Position numbers and translations under genes: made by a program. The notes under the pieces were generated by a model. It was not told the DNA's origin and searched no databases. It saw only the letters and a list, made by a program, of their open reading frames with translations. Positions 1 to 10,917 of a stretch of DNA of 64,000 nucleotides are shown here, in pieces (the stretch's first letter is position 1; each line of letters starts with the position of its first letter). The stretch is from assembly GCA_016271365.2 (NCBI GenBank), contig CM057456.1:659397501-659461500 (forward strand), given 5' to 3'. The stretch is from Neoceratodus forsteri. Taxonomy: Eukaryota > Chordata > Ceratodontiformes > Ceratodontidae.

Positions 1-1002
1 CTCATGGTGGCCTGCCCCAACGTGGTCCGTTGGGCCTGTTGGCACATGCGTCCCCTACAGTGGGGACTGGCCAGCCAATGGTCACAGTGCTCCAATCCTT
101 TGGATCAGCCAGTGACTGTGACCCAGGAGATGTGGAACGCTCTCCAGTGGTGGACCGTTCCAGCTCATCTGCAGGAGGGCATCCCGTTTGTCCGCCTCGA
201 GCTGACAGTCTCTCTATTGACCGATGCCTCTCTGATGGGCTGGGGTGCCCATCTGGGGGAGCACAGAGCGCACGGCCTCTGGTTCTCCCAGGAGTCCCAA
301 TGCCACATCAACCTGCTGGAGCTTCGAACGGTTCTTCTAGCCCTCACCGCCTTCGCTCCGTTTGTACGGGGTCTAGTGGTCCAGGTCCAGATGGACAATA
401 CCACGACCGTGTACTACCTGAACCGCCAGGGCAGGACGCGCTCCATGCTCCTGTGCAGGGAAGCTCTCCGCATTTGGTCCCTCGTGCGCAGCCTGGAGGC
501 AGATCTCCTTGCCATCCATGTGGCAGGAGCCTCCAACATTCTGGCCGATGCCCTAAGCTGGATAGGAGCTGCGTCCCACGAGTGGTCACTCCTGCCGGAG
601 GTAGTACACGATCTCTTCTCCCACTGGGGCATGCCTCAGGTGGACCTGTTTGCCTCCAGGGAGAATGCGAAGCTGAGACTGTTTCATGCCCGCCCCCCTC
701 AGCAGGGATCGCTGCAGGGGGATGCCTTCTTGTGGCCGTGGACCCTGGGCCTCTTTTACGCCTTTCCCTCATTTCTCTTGATCCACAAGGTGCTTCTCAA
801 GGCGAGGAGGGACAAGGCGCAGGTGATTCTGGTAGCCCCAGACTGGCCCCGCCAGTTCTGGTATCCAGATCTCCTCAGCCTCAGCTCCAGGCTCCCAAGG
901 CAGCTTCCAGCCCGCTCAGACCTGATCTCAGTCAATCAGGGGAAGGTATTCCATCTGGACCTTCAATCCCTGCACCTGACGGCTTGGTTCCTGAGCGGCT
1001 AG
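1..1002 (+). CDS. DIRS copy A RT-ORF C-terminal part: RNase H plus following domain (partial)
   Basis: An open frame enters from the window edge and runs about 333 codons to TAG at 1000-1002. It carries the RNase H signature with all four acidic positions: TDAS near residue 73, LLELR near 104, MDNTT near 130 and LADAL near 182. RNase H would remove the RNA strand of the retrotransposon RNA/DNA hybrid. After it comes a conserved tract with VDLFAS, FYAFPSF and LVAPDWPRQFW. This is the position where a Dam-like methyltransferase domain has been described in DIRS elements; I see no diagnostic methyltransferase motif and give that name only by position. The reverse-transcriptase core lies outside the window. 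Its end overlaps the recombinase frame. The frame is intact here, unlike the same region of copy E, which has internal stops. Confidence 0.8.
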   Translation, partial: LMVACPNVVRWACWHMRPLQWGLASQWSQCSNPLDQPVTVTQEMWNALQWWTVPAHLQEGIPFVRLELTVSLLTDASLMGWGAHLGEHRAHGLWFSQESQCHINLLELRTVLLALTAFAPFVRGLVVQVQMDNTTTVYYLNRQGRTRSMLLCREALRIWSLVRSLEADLLAIHVAGASNILADALSWIGAASHEWSLLPEVVHDLFSHWGMPQVDLFASRENAKLRLFHARPPQQGSLQGDAFLWPWTLGLFYAFPSFLLIHKVLLKARRDKAQVILVAPDWPRQFWYPDLLSLSSRLPRQLPARSDLISVNQGKVFHLDLQSLHLTAWFLSG

Positions 1003-2036
1003 AGTTCCAGACCTTGGGTCTTTCCGACGAGGTCCTCAACGTTGTTGAGGCTTCCTGTAAGGAGTCAACCAGAACATGCTACGCCTTTAAATGGAAGAGA
1101 TTCTCCATTTGGTGTCAGGGTAAGGGCCTGGACCCTTCCTCCTGCTCCTTGGCAAGCATTCTGGACTACCTGTGGTCCCTTTCTCAGCTTGGGCTTCAGT
1201 CGACGACCCTTAAGGTGCACCTGGCAGCCATCTCTGCTTACCGGGCGCGGGCCAGGAAGCAGTTGGTAGCGCAGGAGAAGGTGGTCGGGCGATTTTTCAA
1301 AGGCTCGGATCACATATCCTCCAGTGCGAGAACCTCCACCTCCGGTGGATCTACTGCTGGTATTGGCTAAGCTCATGGGCAAGCCATTCGAACCGATGCA
1401 CAGGTGTGACATCTCTCACCTGTCATGGAAGACTGCCTTCTTGGTGGCTATCACGTCAGCCAGAAGGATGGAAGAGCTCCAGGCGCTTTCCATCGAGTCT
1501 CCTTATCTGGTCGTCCACAGGTACAAGGTTGTCCTGCGCCCCCAACCAAAATTCCTTCTGAAGGTGGTGTCAGAGTTTCACCTTAATCAGGTGTTGACTC
1601 TGCCAGTGTTCTACCCCAGTCATACCTCGGAGGCCGAATATAGGCTCCATACACTGGACCCTAGAAGAGCGCTCGCTTATTATAAGGAGCAGACGGCTGA
1701 AGTTCGGGGAGAAGTTCGCCAGCTGTTTGTCACCTACGCTGAAGCCGCACCTGGCAGACAGCAGCCAAGCGGACGATGGGCAGGTGGGTCACCTCCTGCA
1801 TAGATCTCTGCTATAGGTTGGCGGGCATGGAGCCTCCCAGAGGGATAAGAGCTCATTCTACCCGCCATACTGCTGCTTCGGTGGTTGCTTCCAGGGACGT
1901 CCCTATCCAGGAAATCTGCAGGGCTGCTACCTGGAAGTCAGCACACACCTTTATTACCCACTACCACATCGACCTTGAATCACGCCGGGATGCTGGTTTT
2001 GGGACCTCGGTTCTCCAGTCCTTCTTTCCTAAGTAG
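993..2036 (+). pseudogene. DIRS copy A tyrosine recombinase (frameshifted)
   Basis: This is a phage-integrase-type tyrosine recombinase, the enzyme DIRS elements use in place of a DDE integrase to insert a circular DNA copy. The conserved N-terminal core starts around 993 in a frame that overlaps the end of the RT ORF. The first catalytic arginine is in TSARRMEEL (about 1456-1482). The box HSTRHT is near 1853 and the tyrosine is in THYHID near 1960, with Trp (ATWKS) at the second His/Trp position. All catalytic residues are therefore still present. The frame breaks near 1335-1345 and again near 1770-1800, so no complete protein is made. It ends at TAG 2034-2036. Confidence 0.85.
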
Positions 2037-2069
2037 GGGGTGTGCGCCTTGCCTCCCTCCTCCCGGAAA

Positions 2070-2172
2070 ACTGCGAGGAGTCTGCCAAGAAGTGTGGATT
2101 GAACAACATATCCATGTCCCTAGAAATACAGGTTACTCACCTGTAACAGGAGTTCTAGAAATGGTATGTGTT
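2070..2172 (+). repeat. Internal complementary region of DIRS copy A
   Basis: The left half (about 2070-2126) is the reverse complement of a DIRS left terminus (compare 26529-26580 in copy E). The right half is the reverse complement of the outermost right terminus (2340-2406). The segment is therefore the complement of a head-to-tail junction of the two element ends, the hallmark by which DIRS elements are thought to complete their ends through a circular intermediate. At its centre, 2132-2147 reads GTTAC, six bases, GTAAC. Confidence 0.85.
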
Positions 2173-2406
2173 GTTCATCCACACAACCCAGCCGGCCTCC
2201 CCAGCTTCGATGCACAACCTGGCTTCCAACGGGCTAGATATGGCGTCATGGGGCGGAGCCGAGAGTTTTACCACCCGGGTGGGTGGGAGGAGCCAGCTTG
2301 AAGACCTTCCGGCAAGATTTAAAGCGGCAAGGTACCTGCCAAGTAGTGTGGATGAACAACATATACCATTCCTAGAACTCCTGTTACAGGTGAGTAACCT
2401 GTATTT
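2127..2406 (+). repeat. Right terminal foldback and ITR of DIRS copy A
   Basis: The last 280 bp start and end with the same ~60-bp sequence in opposite orientation (2127-2190 against 2340-2406), and the interior is the complement of the DIRS left ITR. The outer end carries GTTAC-AGGTGA-GTAAC at 2383-2398, which also contains a strong splice-donor-like CAGGTGAGT. Confidence 0.8.
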
Positions 2407-2407
2407 C

Positions 2408-2580
2408 CCCTGTAGTCTAGTGGTTCTGCCCCTCACTCCCATCTCCTGGTTTCATCTAATGTAGTTTCCCTAGTGATCTAGCCGGTCTCCCCACCCCCGA
2501 TCATCAGGTGTAATTTAATGTAATGTACAGTATTCTCCTTGGTGATCTAGTGGGTCCCCCAGCCATACATTCTCTTCCCA
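2408..2580. repeat. Degenerate short tandem repeat, about three units
   Basis: A GTCTAGTGG / GATCTAGCC / GATCTAGTGG-like string followed by a C-rich stretch recurs near 2411, 2471 and 2541. This looks like a diverged minisatellite, or the repeated 3' region of some other element. I could not assign it to a family. Confidence 0.4.
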
Positions 2581-2694
2581 CCTACTCTCTGAAGACCCCC
2601 CCCTTCCCAGCCCAAATGCCGGTCTCCATGAAAATGGCAGCAGGCACAGCCTTTCTCTCACCTCCTCGGCCAGCCACCATCTGACAGTCATGGA

Positions 2695-3555
2695 GCGCCA
2701 TCACGTACGTGATTCAGTGCGAAGAAGTGCAAAGTCATACACTTAGGATCATGGAACCCAAGAATGGAAAACAGGATTGGGGAGGTGTGGGTGGAGCAGC
2801 CGAAGGAAGAGCGAGATCTGGGGGCTGTTATATCTGAGAAAAATAACAGTAGCAGCTCGAACCACTTACTGTGCCAAGTTCAACTGAACAGTCAGAAACT
2901 GCAAACAAACTGCACCAGTCACAGTTAAATGTCAAAACACTTGGGTCATGTAATAGTAAAAGAACATCAAAAACACTGATATACTTTGTGTACTGGCTTA
3001 TACAGGAAGATACTACAGCTGAAAAGAACCCCTTTTTATATCTGACAACTTAAAACGGTCTGCTCCTTGTCATAAGGCAGTGTGGCATGGCCAATAGAAT
3101 GTTTGGATGCATAGGCCAGGGGATCAGCAGTAGGGCCAAGGACGTGATACTGTCCCTATTCAGATCCCTGGTGAGACTGCATGCAGTTTTGAAACCCACG
3201 CCTAAAGAAGTATAGGGGTAAGTTGAAGTCGGTCCAGAGGAAGGGCAACCAGGATGACTCGTGCAGCAGGGTAGGTCTTACGAGGAAAGACTGATGGACC
3301 TTAAGATGTATTTGCTAGAAACCAGGAGGGAGCAGGGAGACAAGATAGAAACATTCAGGTTTATACAGGGGATAAAGTGGATAGCAGTGCACTGCTCATC
3401 TTGTGTGGAAACACTAGAGGTAATGTGGAAAAAGCTGGCAAGCAGCAGGTTCATAAAGGACACCAGTGAATACTTCTTGATGGGGAGAGTGGTGGAGAGG
3501 TGGAACAGCAAGGCATACATTAGTTTTAGACATTTGGTTAGTAGTCTTTGCTAAT
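2695..3555 (+). mobile_element. CR1 LINE 3' fragment, interrupted
   Basis: Between about 2720 and 2840 the sequence translates to the post-catalytic CR1 reverse-transcriptase region (a KKCKVIHLGS-like start and an EERDLGAVIS-like block). Between 3060 and 3555 it resumes with the end of the same ORF (NRMFGCIGQ-like, then a block resembling LETRREQGDKIETFRFIQG). About 215 bp of A-rich foreign or rearranged sequence (2845-3060) separates the two parts. Frames are broken throughout. It is a 5'-truncated old insertion, as is usual for CR1. Confidence 0.7.
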
Positions 3556-4798
3556 CAATACAATTTTGATTAGCAGCCAACCAGGTTTGTGTAACATTTT
3601 TCTGAACATTTATTTTTTGCTGTAAGATATAGTCCCAGAATAGTATAGTTTGGGATTTATAGTTGCAGAGAATTGCCACAATTCAGAAATTTGTAATGTG
3701 GTGCTGCAGATCAGTTAATTAGAAACGCTCTGCTAACCATGGTAACACTTGATTAGCAGATAGCATTCTTTGGATAGCAAATTCGATGCAACCCCTCCAT
3801 TTTATGCCTTGAACAGATTGCCCCCAGTGAGGTGCTCTGTGCAGAATCTGTGATAGGCTTAATAGAATAGACACATACCGTATGTTTAGTAAAGAGGGGA
3901 GGGGAATCCGAGTGACCACTGGGGAGCTTAGTCTCAGGTAAGGCAGGGATAATGGTAGGCAGAAGTGAGCAACTGACATTCTTCTGCTGTCCGTTTCTTT
4001 GATTCTGCCTTCCCTAGGACCAGATCCCCCATTCAACATACTGAGCTATTGACAAAAACAACAGCTCTGGATATGACTGAGATGGGGCCACTGATGTTTC
4101 ATTTTCAAAAATGGGCCGTTCCTTTTTATAAAACCTTGAAATCCATTTCTTTCCATTTTTCCAAAAATTGATTGTAGAACAGTAAAAACAGTGGTGCAAA
4201 ATGGGGGTTTTACGTAAGGTTGGTGCTATGTGGCTACAGATGTGGTGCAGAGTTTTTTTTATATAAAGAAGATGTGTGTGAAAATGGCAAATTCCATTTT
4301 TACTCTGTTATTCATTTTCACAGAAAAAAGGTGGCCCTGCTGAGGCAGCAAAAATAAGTGCACACTCGCAACTTCCTAAAGAGTATTGACATTTGGAAGC
4401 AGAAATGATATTTCACCACTGTGGTCTTCTTCAGCATAATCTTTAGGGGGAAAAGTCATCTATAAAGCTATAAGCCTGACACAGCATACACTGATGGGTT
4501 TCGTATAGTGGATGGAAACAATGTCACTAGGCACAAAGAAAGTGAGACAACCGTCCATCCCAGTATGGTAGTTCCTTGTATTATTTCCCTGGCTGGCCAC
4601 CTCCACGTTTCACTGTCTTGCTGCTTATTCATGAGAAGGTCTTGGTCAGATATGTCAGTTTAAAGTTGGAAGGTGTCCCAGGAAGCGGAGGACCCTATTA
4701 GGACTAATATAAGTAGTTGGAGGAACTTTTGTGGACCAGTGTCTAAAGTATCAAAAGAACAAGAGCTCAACTCCTGTGTTCATTGAAAAATATTTATT
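3556..4798. other. Unassigned intronic DNA
   Basis: No recognisable coding region, tRNA head or LINE tail. Composition is ordinary AT-rich intron-like DNA. It ends where DIRS copy B begins. Confidence 0.5.
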
Positions 4799-4935
4799 CT
4801 AGGGACGTGGATATAATTCATTATCAACACTCTAGCAGTGCCAATAAAAGTGCAGATTCACCGGACATCTTGAAGCTGAGCTCCTCCTACCACCTGGGTG
4901 GTATATCCCCCAACTCTCCCCGTGACATCAGATCT
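4799..4935 (+). repeat. Left ITR of DIRS copy B
   Basis: Inverted counterpart of about 10400-10560. Shared landmarks with other copies are the CTAGGGACGTGG start, a CTCCTCC...CACCTGGGTGGT block near 4880 and CCGTGACATCAGATCTT near 4919. Confidence 0.7.
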
Positions 4936-5071
4936 TTCGTTCCACTGGAAGAACAGGTAACTTTCTTCATGGCTACTGCTTAGGATTAAGCGTGCCATCG
5001 ACAAACCTGTATTACAGCGTTTTCGAACTTTCTCTGCATTTACTTATCGGCCCCTTTGACTCCGGTGATCG

Positions 5072-7430
5072 ATGACAGAGCAACGCAGGCTGAGCTTCAA
5101 ATTTTGCGTCCGGTGCCGACAGAAGATGTTGGTCACTGACCCGCATGACACGTACCTGTACTGCCTGGGCAGGCAACACAACATGGTCAGGTGCAGCCTT
5201 TGCCTTTTGCTGCTCCTGGAGTCCACTGAGAACTGAAAGCACCAGCTCACCCTTGGATGGCCTTCAGAACAGGATGCGAAGGACCACAAGAAGGCCTTGG
5301 TGGCTCCTGGGCCTACTCTCCAGCTTGCAACCCCTGAGGAAGTGGCAGTTGCCGTGGCAGGCACCTCCTCGGTCATGGCGCTTCTCCTGGCTGGGGCCAG
5401 CATCAAAGGGTCATTCACAGATAGCTTCAGAGACATTTGCATGGTCCACCAGACCTTGGAGGGAGAGCCCTGCCTACTATGGTAAGAAAGACAAGTGCTG
5501 TTTGCATCGGTCGTAGGGCCGAGAGAGAGGGAGATCAGGGTCTTCTGGATCCCTCAACTCCCCTGACTGCTTGACTCTGGTCGAGAACTCCTCGGTACCA
5601 CTATCAAGCTTGTTGACCTCGACTCCAGTCAAGCAGGCTGTGGAAATCTTCCTGGTGCTTGTTGACTGCTTGTGCAGTGAGATCAGTGAGTCAGTCTCGC
5701 AGACCTTGGTGCTCCCAGTCCTCATTCAAGAGGACTTAGACCATCGGTGTCCCCAACCAGTTTGCCTCAGGAGTGGCCTCCACTGGCAGTTAAGCCTTCG
5801 TAGCCTGTCCTGGTCAGTATGGCAAGACATGGTGAGCCACAACAATCCTGAAGGCCCAACTTGGTGCCGATTGGTTGAGATCACGATAGAGGTGCTTCCA
5901 CTCTCAATCCTACTCGATTGGGAGGCATTGCTGTCGACGCTTCTCTTTTTCCTCAAGCGAGGAAAGGCATCACTGCAGTATGCACCGTGTTACATGGAGC
6001 TCCTCTGGCAACAGTGGACCTTTTGTGGGGCAGGGTAGGGCTCTACCCCTTGGACCCCAGGTCATCTGGCAGCCACCAGTTATGCCTTTGCTCGTTCACT
6101 CTACACAGGTGCTCCCTGCAACTGTTTCTCCACCTCCCCGGGTGGAGCCACCACCACCGTAGTCAAAGGTCAGTGCTTTGACTAAGGAGTTCCATTCAGC
6201 CACCAGCTTGTTAGACTTTGTTGGTCCAGATCACCCAAGCAGAGGCTACTGTGGTGGTCCATTGTGAGAAACGGTTGAGAGCCATTTTTTTGAGAAGTCC
6301 TCGAATGATTCCGACCTCAAGTCCATGGTCTCCTCTGGGACTCTTCTCTGGGGTTTGGTTGAGGAATTGTCCGCTGAGCATGGCCTGGTGTCCTTCAGGG
6401 TGGTCATCCATTTGACTTTTGAGTCTGTGATTGTCTCGCTAGAGCCAGTCCAGAAGAGGGCAGCTAAATATCCCTTTATGGACATTCTTGACAGGGACAA
6501 TTCCCCAGGAGTTGTCTTCCCCATGGCTAAGACCATATTGGGGCTGGCCCTGGAGGTTTGGCAGCTTATAGCATCTTGCCCAGCACCCTCAACCCGCGTG
6601 GTCCTCAGGTATACAGTCCCCACTGGGTCCCTTTCTAGGTTCTCGGACCACCCCTCGGCTGAGGGGCTAGTGTCTTATTTGGCCTTCTGCAAGTCTAAAT
6701 GCCAGGAGAATGTTGCTAAGCCTCCGGACAAGGAGTCCAGAAAGAGTGAACTCGCTGCCAAAAAGGTCTGCGCTGCCGTGTCCTTGGGTCTCTGTCAGGT
6801 GAGGTATACCATGATGATGGCTAATCTCAGCCATCCTGTGATGAAATTTTTTTGATACCATCCTCTCTGCTGACCAGCATTCGGCAGTGAAGATCATCAG
6901 AGACCAAGATCAATCACTGGCTAAACACCAGCTCCTTATGGCCTTGGACATGGGAGACTCTTGTGCCCATGCCGTAGCAGCAGCTGTCTCCATGTGCTGC
7001 AGGGCCTGGTTCTGTTTGTCCACCTTCATGGTGGACACCCAGCATGAGCTGTCTGATGTCCCTTTCCTGGGCACGGACCTCTTTGGCCCTGGGGTGAAAG
7101 GACATATGACCCATATTAAGAAGTCCAGTGCCACCCCTGACTCTGTGGCATCATCCCAGAAGGACCAGAGAAGTAGTAGCCTAAGAAACAGGCCTGTGAG
7201 TATCGGTCCTTCCAGTCACAGCCTCTCTGGCAGCAGCTCCAGCTATGGCAATACCTGGCATGGCATCCCAAGCTCAAGTTTGGGGACCAGGGCCCTAAGA
7301 AAGGTGGGGGCATTGGTGGTAGTGCTCCTCTGGCCACAGTGGCTAGTGGCCTTGAAAAAGCTGCACAATGACAGATTGGGGGGTATTGTTCCTCCACCCA
7401 TCCTGTCCCTGCCTGCGCTCCCAGTCAGGG
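5072..7430 (+). pseudogene. DIRS copy B gag-like gene remnant
   Basis: The likely original start is the ATG at 5072. Eleven codons in comes a Cys/His cluster (FCVRC, then DPHDTYLYCLGRQH) matching the zinc-binding-like motif that opens the Gag of the other DIRS copies, with the second cysteine pair partly lost (ATC/TGC reads as TYLYC). Downstream blocks conserved among copies can be followed in several frames: YPFMDILDRDNSP (about 6466), ALDMGDSCAHA (about 6941) and DVPFLGTDLFGPGVKGH (about 7057). DIRS Gag is presumed to package element RNA. The reading frame is broken at least six times. Confidence 0.75.
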
Positions 7431-7454
7431 GTGGCCAAGTCATTTCTTGCCACA

Positions 7455-9253
7455 TTGGTCCATTATCACAGGAGACAAGTGGGTGCTAGAAGTGGTATGC
7501 AGAGGGCTGACTCTAGACTTTGAGACTGTCCCGTCATACAAATTCCACATGCCTCTGAAGACCAGGATGTCGCAGGACGTGCTGTCCACCCTTCAAGGAC
7601 ATAGCTCAGCTCCTCGCCAGTGTAGCCATAGCTCATGTCCTAGACGCCCTGGCCAATCAGGGCTACACCTCCAGGTACTTCCTGGTTCTGCAGTGGATTT
7701 GGGCTTGTGCCCCTTACTGATTCTGCATGATCTAAACCATTTCACCCAGAAGCACAAGTTCCAGATGGTCACCCTGAATCTGATTATTGCATCTATGGAG
7801 CACATGTGGTTTTGCTTCCTAGATCACCAGGATGCATTCTTCCACATTCTAGTCCATCTGTTCCACCACCAGTTCCTCCGGTTCCATGCGGGAGGGGTCC
7901 TGCGCCAGTCCCAGGTCATGCCCTTTGGTCTCTCCTCAGCGCCCAGGTTCTTCACTAAGTGCACTGCAGTGGTGGCAGCCTCTCTGCGGTGTCTTAGTGT
8001 ATCCCTACCTGGATGACTGGATGTTGGCTGTTCTGTCCAAAGAGGCCATCCAGAGTTCTGGCTCTCCAGACCTGTCAAGACTTGGGCCTGCTGTTCAACC
8101 CATACAAGTCTGAGCTAGTACCCTTGCAGGTGATCAAGTTCATTGGATCAGAACTAGAGTCCATGTGGACCAGACACAGCATCTTACTTCCTTTGCCTAA
8201 TCATTTTAGGTTGAGTTCTCCTACCCTGCTTGGGATTTCCCTAGGCTGCTGGGGTGCATGGAGTCCTGCATCAGCTTGGTCCATTGGGACTGCTGGTAGA
8301 TACATCACCTGCAGTGGGAGTTGGGCCATCAGTTGTTCCAGCACCTAAGCCATTTGGATTAGCCTGTCCCAGTGACCCAGACGATGTGGGATGCCATCCT
8401 GTGGTGGCTGATCCCAGAACATCTGGAGGAAGGAATCACATTTGTCTGCTTAGAATCATCCGGCACGCTTACTACTGACAAATCTCTAGTGAGTGGGAGC
8501 ACATGTGGGAGACCACAGAGCCCAAGGGTTCTTTTCCCCCATGGAGTTCCATCACCACATAGACCTACCAAAGCTCCACTCGGTGCTTCTCATTCTAAAG
8601 GAATTTGCTTCTGTAGTCTGGGATCAGGTCATTTAGGTCCAGATGGACAATGCCACGACCATGTTCTACCTGAACAGGTAGGACAGAACACACTCCCTTC
8701 CTTTATATCAGGAGGCCCTCCACACCTGGAACCTCCTGTGCAGCCTGGGTGCAGATCTCCTGGCAATCCATGTCACGGGAGTTCACAGTCAGCTGGCAGA
8801 CACACTCAGATGGATAGGAGAGTGGTAACTCAAGTCGTCCCTGAATAAGGAAGCAGTGAGCCATCTGGTCTGCCTGTGTGGCACACCTCTGGTGGACCTG
8901 TTTACCTCCTGGGAGAATGCCAGATTGAGGCTGTTTTGTGTCCACCCCCCACAGTCCAGGACACTAATGGAGGGATGCTTTTGTGATGCTGTCAACCCCA
9001 GGTCTTGTGTACGCCTTCCCTCTCTTCTCCTTGATCCACAAAGTTGTGGTCAAGGCCCAGGAGGACAAGGCGTGGATGATCCTGATGGCTTCAGACTGGC
9101 TCGGACAGTTCTGGTACCTGGATCTCCTCAGCCTCAGCAGCAGACCTCCATAGCGGCTACCTGTTTGCCCGGATCTGCTGACCAGACAACAAAAGACAGT
9201 CCTGCACCTGGACCTTCAGTCTCTGCACCTCTCAGCCTGGTTCCTGAGTGATT
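7455..9253 (+). pseudogene. DIRS copy B reverse transcriptase / RNase H remnant
   Basis: DIRS reverse-transcriptase blocks are readable in order: DKWVLEV near 7479, LILHDLNHFTQKHKFQMVTL near 7720, FGLSSAPRFFTKC near 7924, and the catalytic box PYLDDW at about 8002-8018. A frameshift lies just before the catalytic box. RNase H and the C-terminal domain follow in fragments (LTTDKSL with the first Asp kept near 8468, VQMDNATT near 8640, VDLFTSWENARLRLF near 8895). The catalytic aspartates of RT are intact, but the frame is interrupted many times. It runs directly into the recombinase remnant. Confidence 0.8.
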
Positions 9254-9254
9254 A

Positions 9255-10240
9255 GAGTTCCAGACCTTGGATCTGTCAGAAGACGTGCTCCACATTGTGT
9301 AAGCCTCATACAAAGAATTGACTTGCCGATGCTGTGCATTTGAATGTAAGAGGTTCTCCATTTGCTTCAAGGACCGCAGAGCTTGATCCCCTTGCCTGCC
9401 CAGTGGCGAGCATCTTAGAATACCACTGGTCCCTCTTTCATTTGGGACTGCAAGTGACAACCCTCAAAGGGCACCTGGCAGCCATATCGGTTTACTGTAC
9501 GTGAGCTCGTAAGCCGACGGTGGCACAGGAGAAGGTAGTTGGGTGCTTTTTTCAAATGCCTGGATCACCTCTCCCTTTTGGTACGTGACCCACCACCACC
9601 ATGGGACTTACTGCTAGTGCTGACTATGCTTGTGGTTAAGCTATTGTGGAGCCTATGCACAGGTGCAAGATGGCCTTTCTGGTGGCCATCACGTCAGCCA
9701 GAAGGATCACTGAGCTCCAGGTGCTCTCAAAGGAGTGTCCTTATCTGGTGTTCCACAAGGACAGAGTCATCCTCCACCCTCACCCAAAGTTACTCTTGAA
9801 GGTAGTATCCGAGTTTCATATTAACCAGGCGATTAACTTACTAGTATATTTTGCTAACTCTTCTGTGGATGCCAACTTCGGGCTCCGTACTTTGGACCTG
9901 CGGAGGGGGCTGTATTATTAACGAGCACGCAACTGGAGCTCAGGGTGAGGCTCCCCAGCTGTTTGTAACATACACTGAAGCCAGACCTGTCAGACTGACA
10001 CCATAGCGGACAATTGGCAGGTGGATAACATCTTACATCGACTTCTGCTATAGATCGACTGGTAGGAAGCCTACTGTGGTGCTTAGAGCTCATTCCATAA
10101 GACCTACAGCTGCCTTGGTGACTGCTTCCATGGATGTCCCTATCCAGGAAATATGCAACGCTGTCACTTTCATTTCCCATCACAGCATCAACCTTGAGTT
10201 TTATCAGGATGCTGCTTTGGGACTTTGGTTCTCCAATATC
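9255..10240 (+). pseudogene. DIRS copy B tyrosine recombinase remnant
   Basis: Integrase-type blocks are present: AITSARRITELQVL near 9688 with the first catalytic Arg, VVSEFHINQ near 9808, HSIRPTAALVTAS near 10088 with the His and Arg of the HxxR box, and FISHHSINLEF near 10170. In the last block the expected nucleophilic tyrosine (HYH in related copies) reads His, so the active-site Tyr is lost. There are also stops and frameshifts, including the deletion of the ATWKS segment. Confidence 0.75.
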
Positions 10241-10289
10241 TGTTCACCAAATAGAGCTGTGTGCCTTTCCCTCTTCTCCTGGAGAACTG

Positions 10290-10580
10290 CTAGGAGTCTG
10301 CCAGAGTGTGGAGATTGAACTGTATCCACACCCCCTAGAAAAATACTGAAAGTTACTCACCTGTAACTGTATTTCTAGGAGTGGTATATATTTCACATCC
10401 ACACAACCCACCTGGCAAGTGGCACACAGATCCCTGCTTTCAGCATGGAAGGATCTGACATAGTAGGGTGGAGTCCGGGGGTTCTACTGCCCGGGTGGTA
10501 GTAGGGCCTTGGCTAAAAGACGTCTGATGGCTGTAAATGTGTACCACTCCTAGAACTATGGTTACAAGTGAGTAACCTTT
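10290..10580 (+). repeat. ICR and right ITR of DIRS copy B
   Basis: CCACACCCCCTAGAAA near 10327 is the complement of the left terminus. It is followed by GTTAC-TCACCT-GTAAC (10352-10367), the complement of the outer right end (GTTAC-AAGTGA-GTAAC, 10561-10576). The right ITR lies between about 10375 and 10580 and mirrors the left ITR with many substitutions. Confidence 0.75.
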
Positions 10581-10722
10581 TCTTTTTTTTTTTTTAAACT
10601 TCCACCAATGATAAAAGCCATTGTTTTGCGAGGTGGCCCATTATTTGTCACAGCACAATGCTTGATGGTAATCATTTCGCTATTTGAAAGAAACTGCAGA
10701 ATGGTCAGGTTCTCAGGTTCTG

Positions 10723-10726
<4 letters not shown>

Positions 10727-10765
<39 letters not shown>
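10727..10765. repeat. (TA)n microsatellite
   Basis: An almost uninterrupted run of TA dinucleotides, about 18 units, ending in ATAAATAAT. Confidence 0.9.
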
Positions 10766-10770
<5 letters not shown>

Positions 10771-10917
10771 TACTTGGGGAGGTGTGATAATGAAAATTTT
10801 AACACAGCTGAGGTGCGGGATGCGACATAAACCCCGAGAGCGAAGCTTGAGGGATTTGTAAAATATCCCATACATGTGCGTGTAAAATTCGTGTTTTGGT
10901 TTTTTTCTTTTCTCATT

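Larger units (their letters stand above)
1..2406 (+). mobile_element. DIRS retrotransposon copy A, 3' half (cut by window edge)
   Basis: This is the right part of a DIRS-type tyrosine-recombinase retrotransposon. In order it holds the RNase H and C-terminal end of the RT ORF, an overlapping tyrosine recombinase in another frame, the internal complementary region and the right inverted terminal repeat. It aligns along its whole length with copy E (about 29980-32378), so the two belong to one subfamily. The right edge is set at the TTT ending in 2406, by analogy with E, whose edge can be fixed exactly. The left part lies outside the window. The RT-frame ORF is open, but the recombinase is frameshifted, so the copy is probably dead. 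Confidence 0.92.
4799..10580 (+). mobile_element. DIRS retrotransposon copy B, full length, strongly decayed
   Basis: It starts with the family left terminus (CTAGGGACGTGGATAT-like at 4799) and ends with the family right terminus (GTTAC-AAGTGA-GTAAC at 10561-10576, end about 10580). Between them are remnants of gag, RT/RNase H and tyrosine recombinase in the standard order, with an internal complementary region at about 10290-10400. At about 5.8 kb it matches copy E (5850 bp), and I see no nested insertion. Coding frames are shredded by many stops and shifts and the ITRs are more diverged than in E, so B is one of the older copies. Confidence 0.88.

Noticed and set aside
4799..10580. Copy B as a separate DIRS family
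   Set aside because: Its ends, ICR and gag blocks match A, C and E; the differences look like age.
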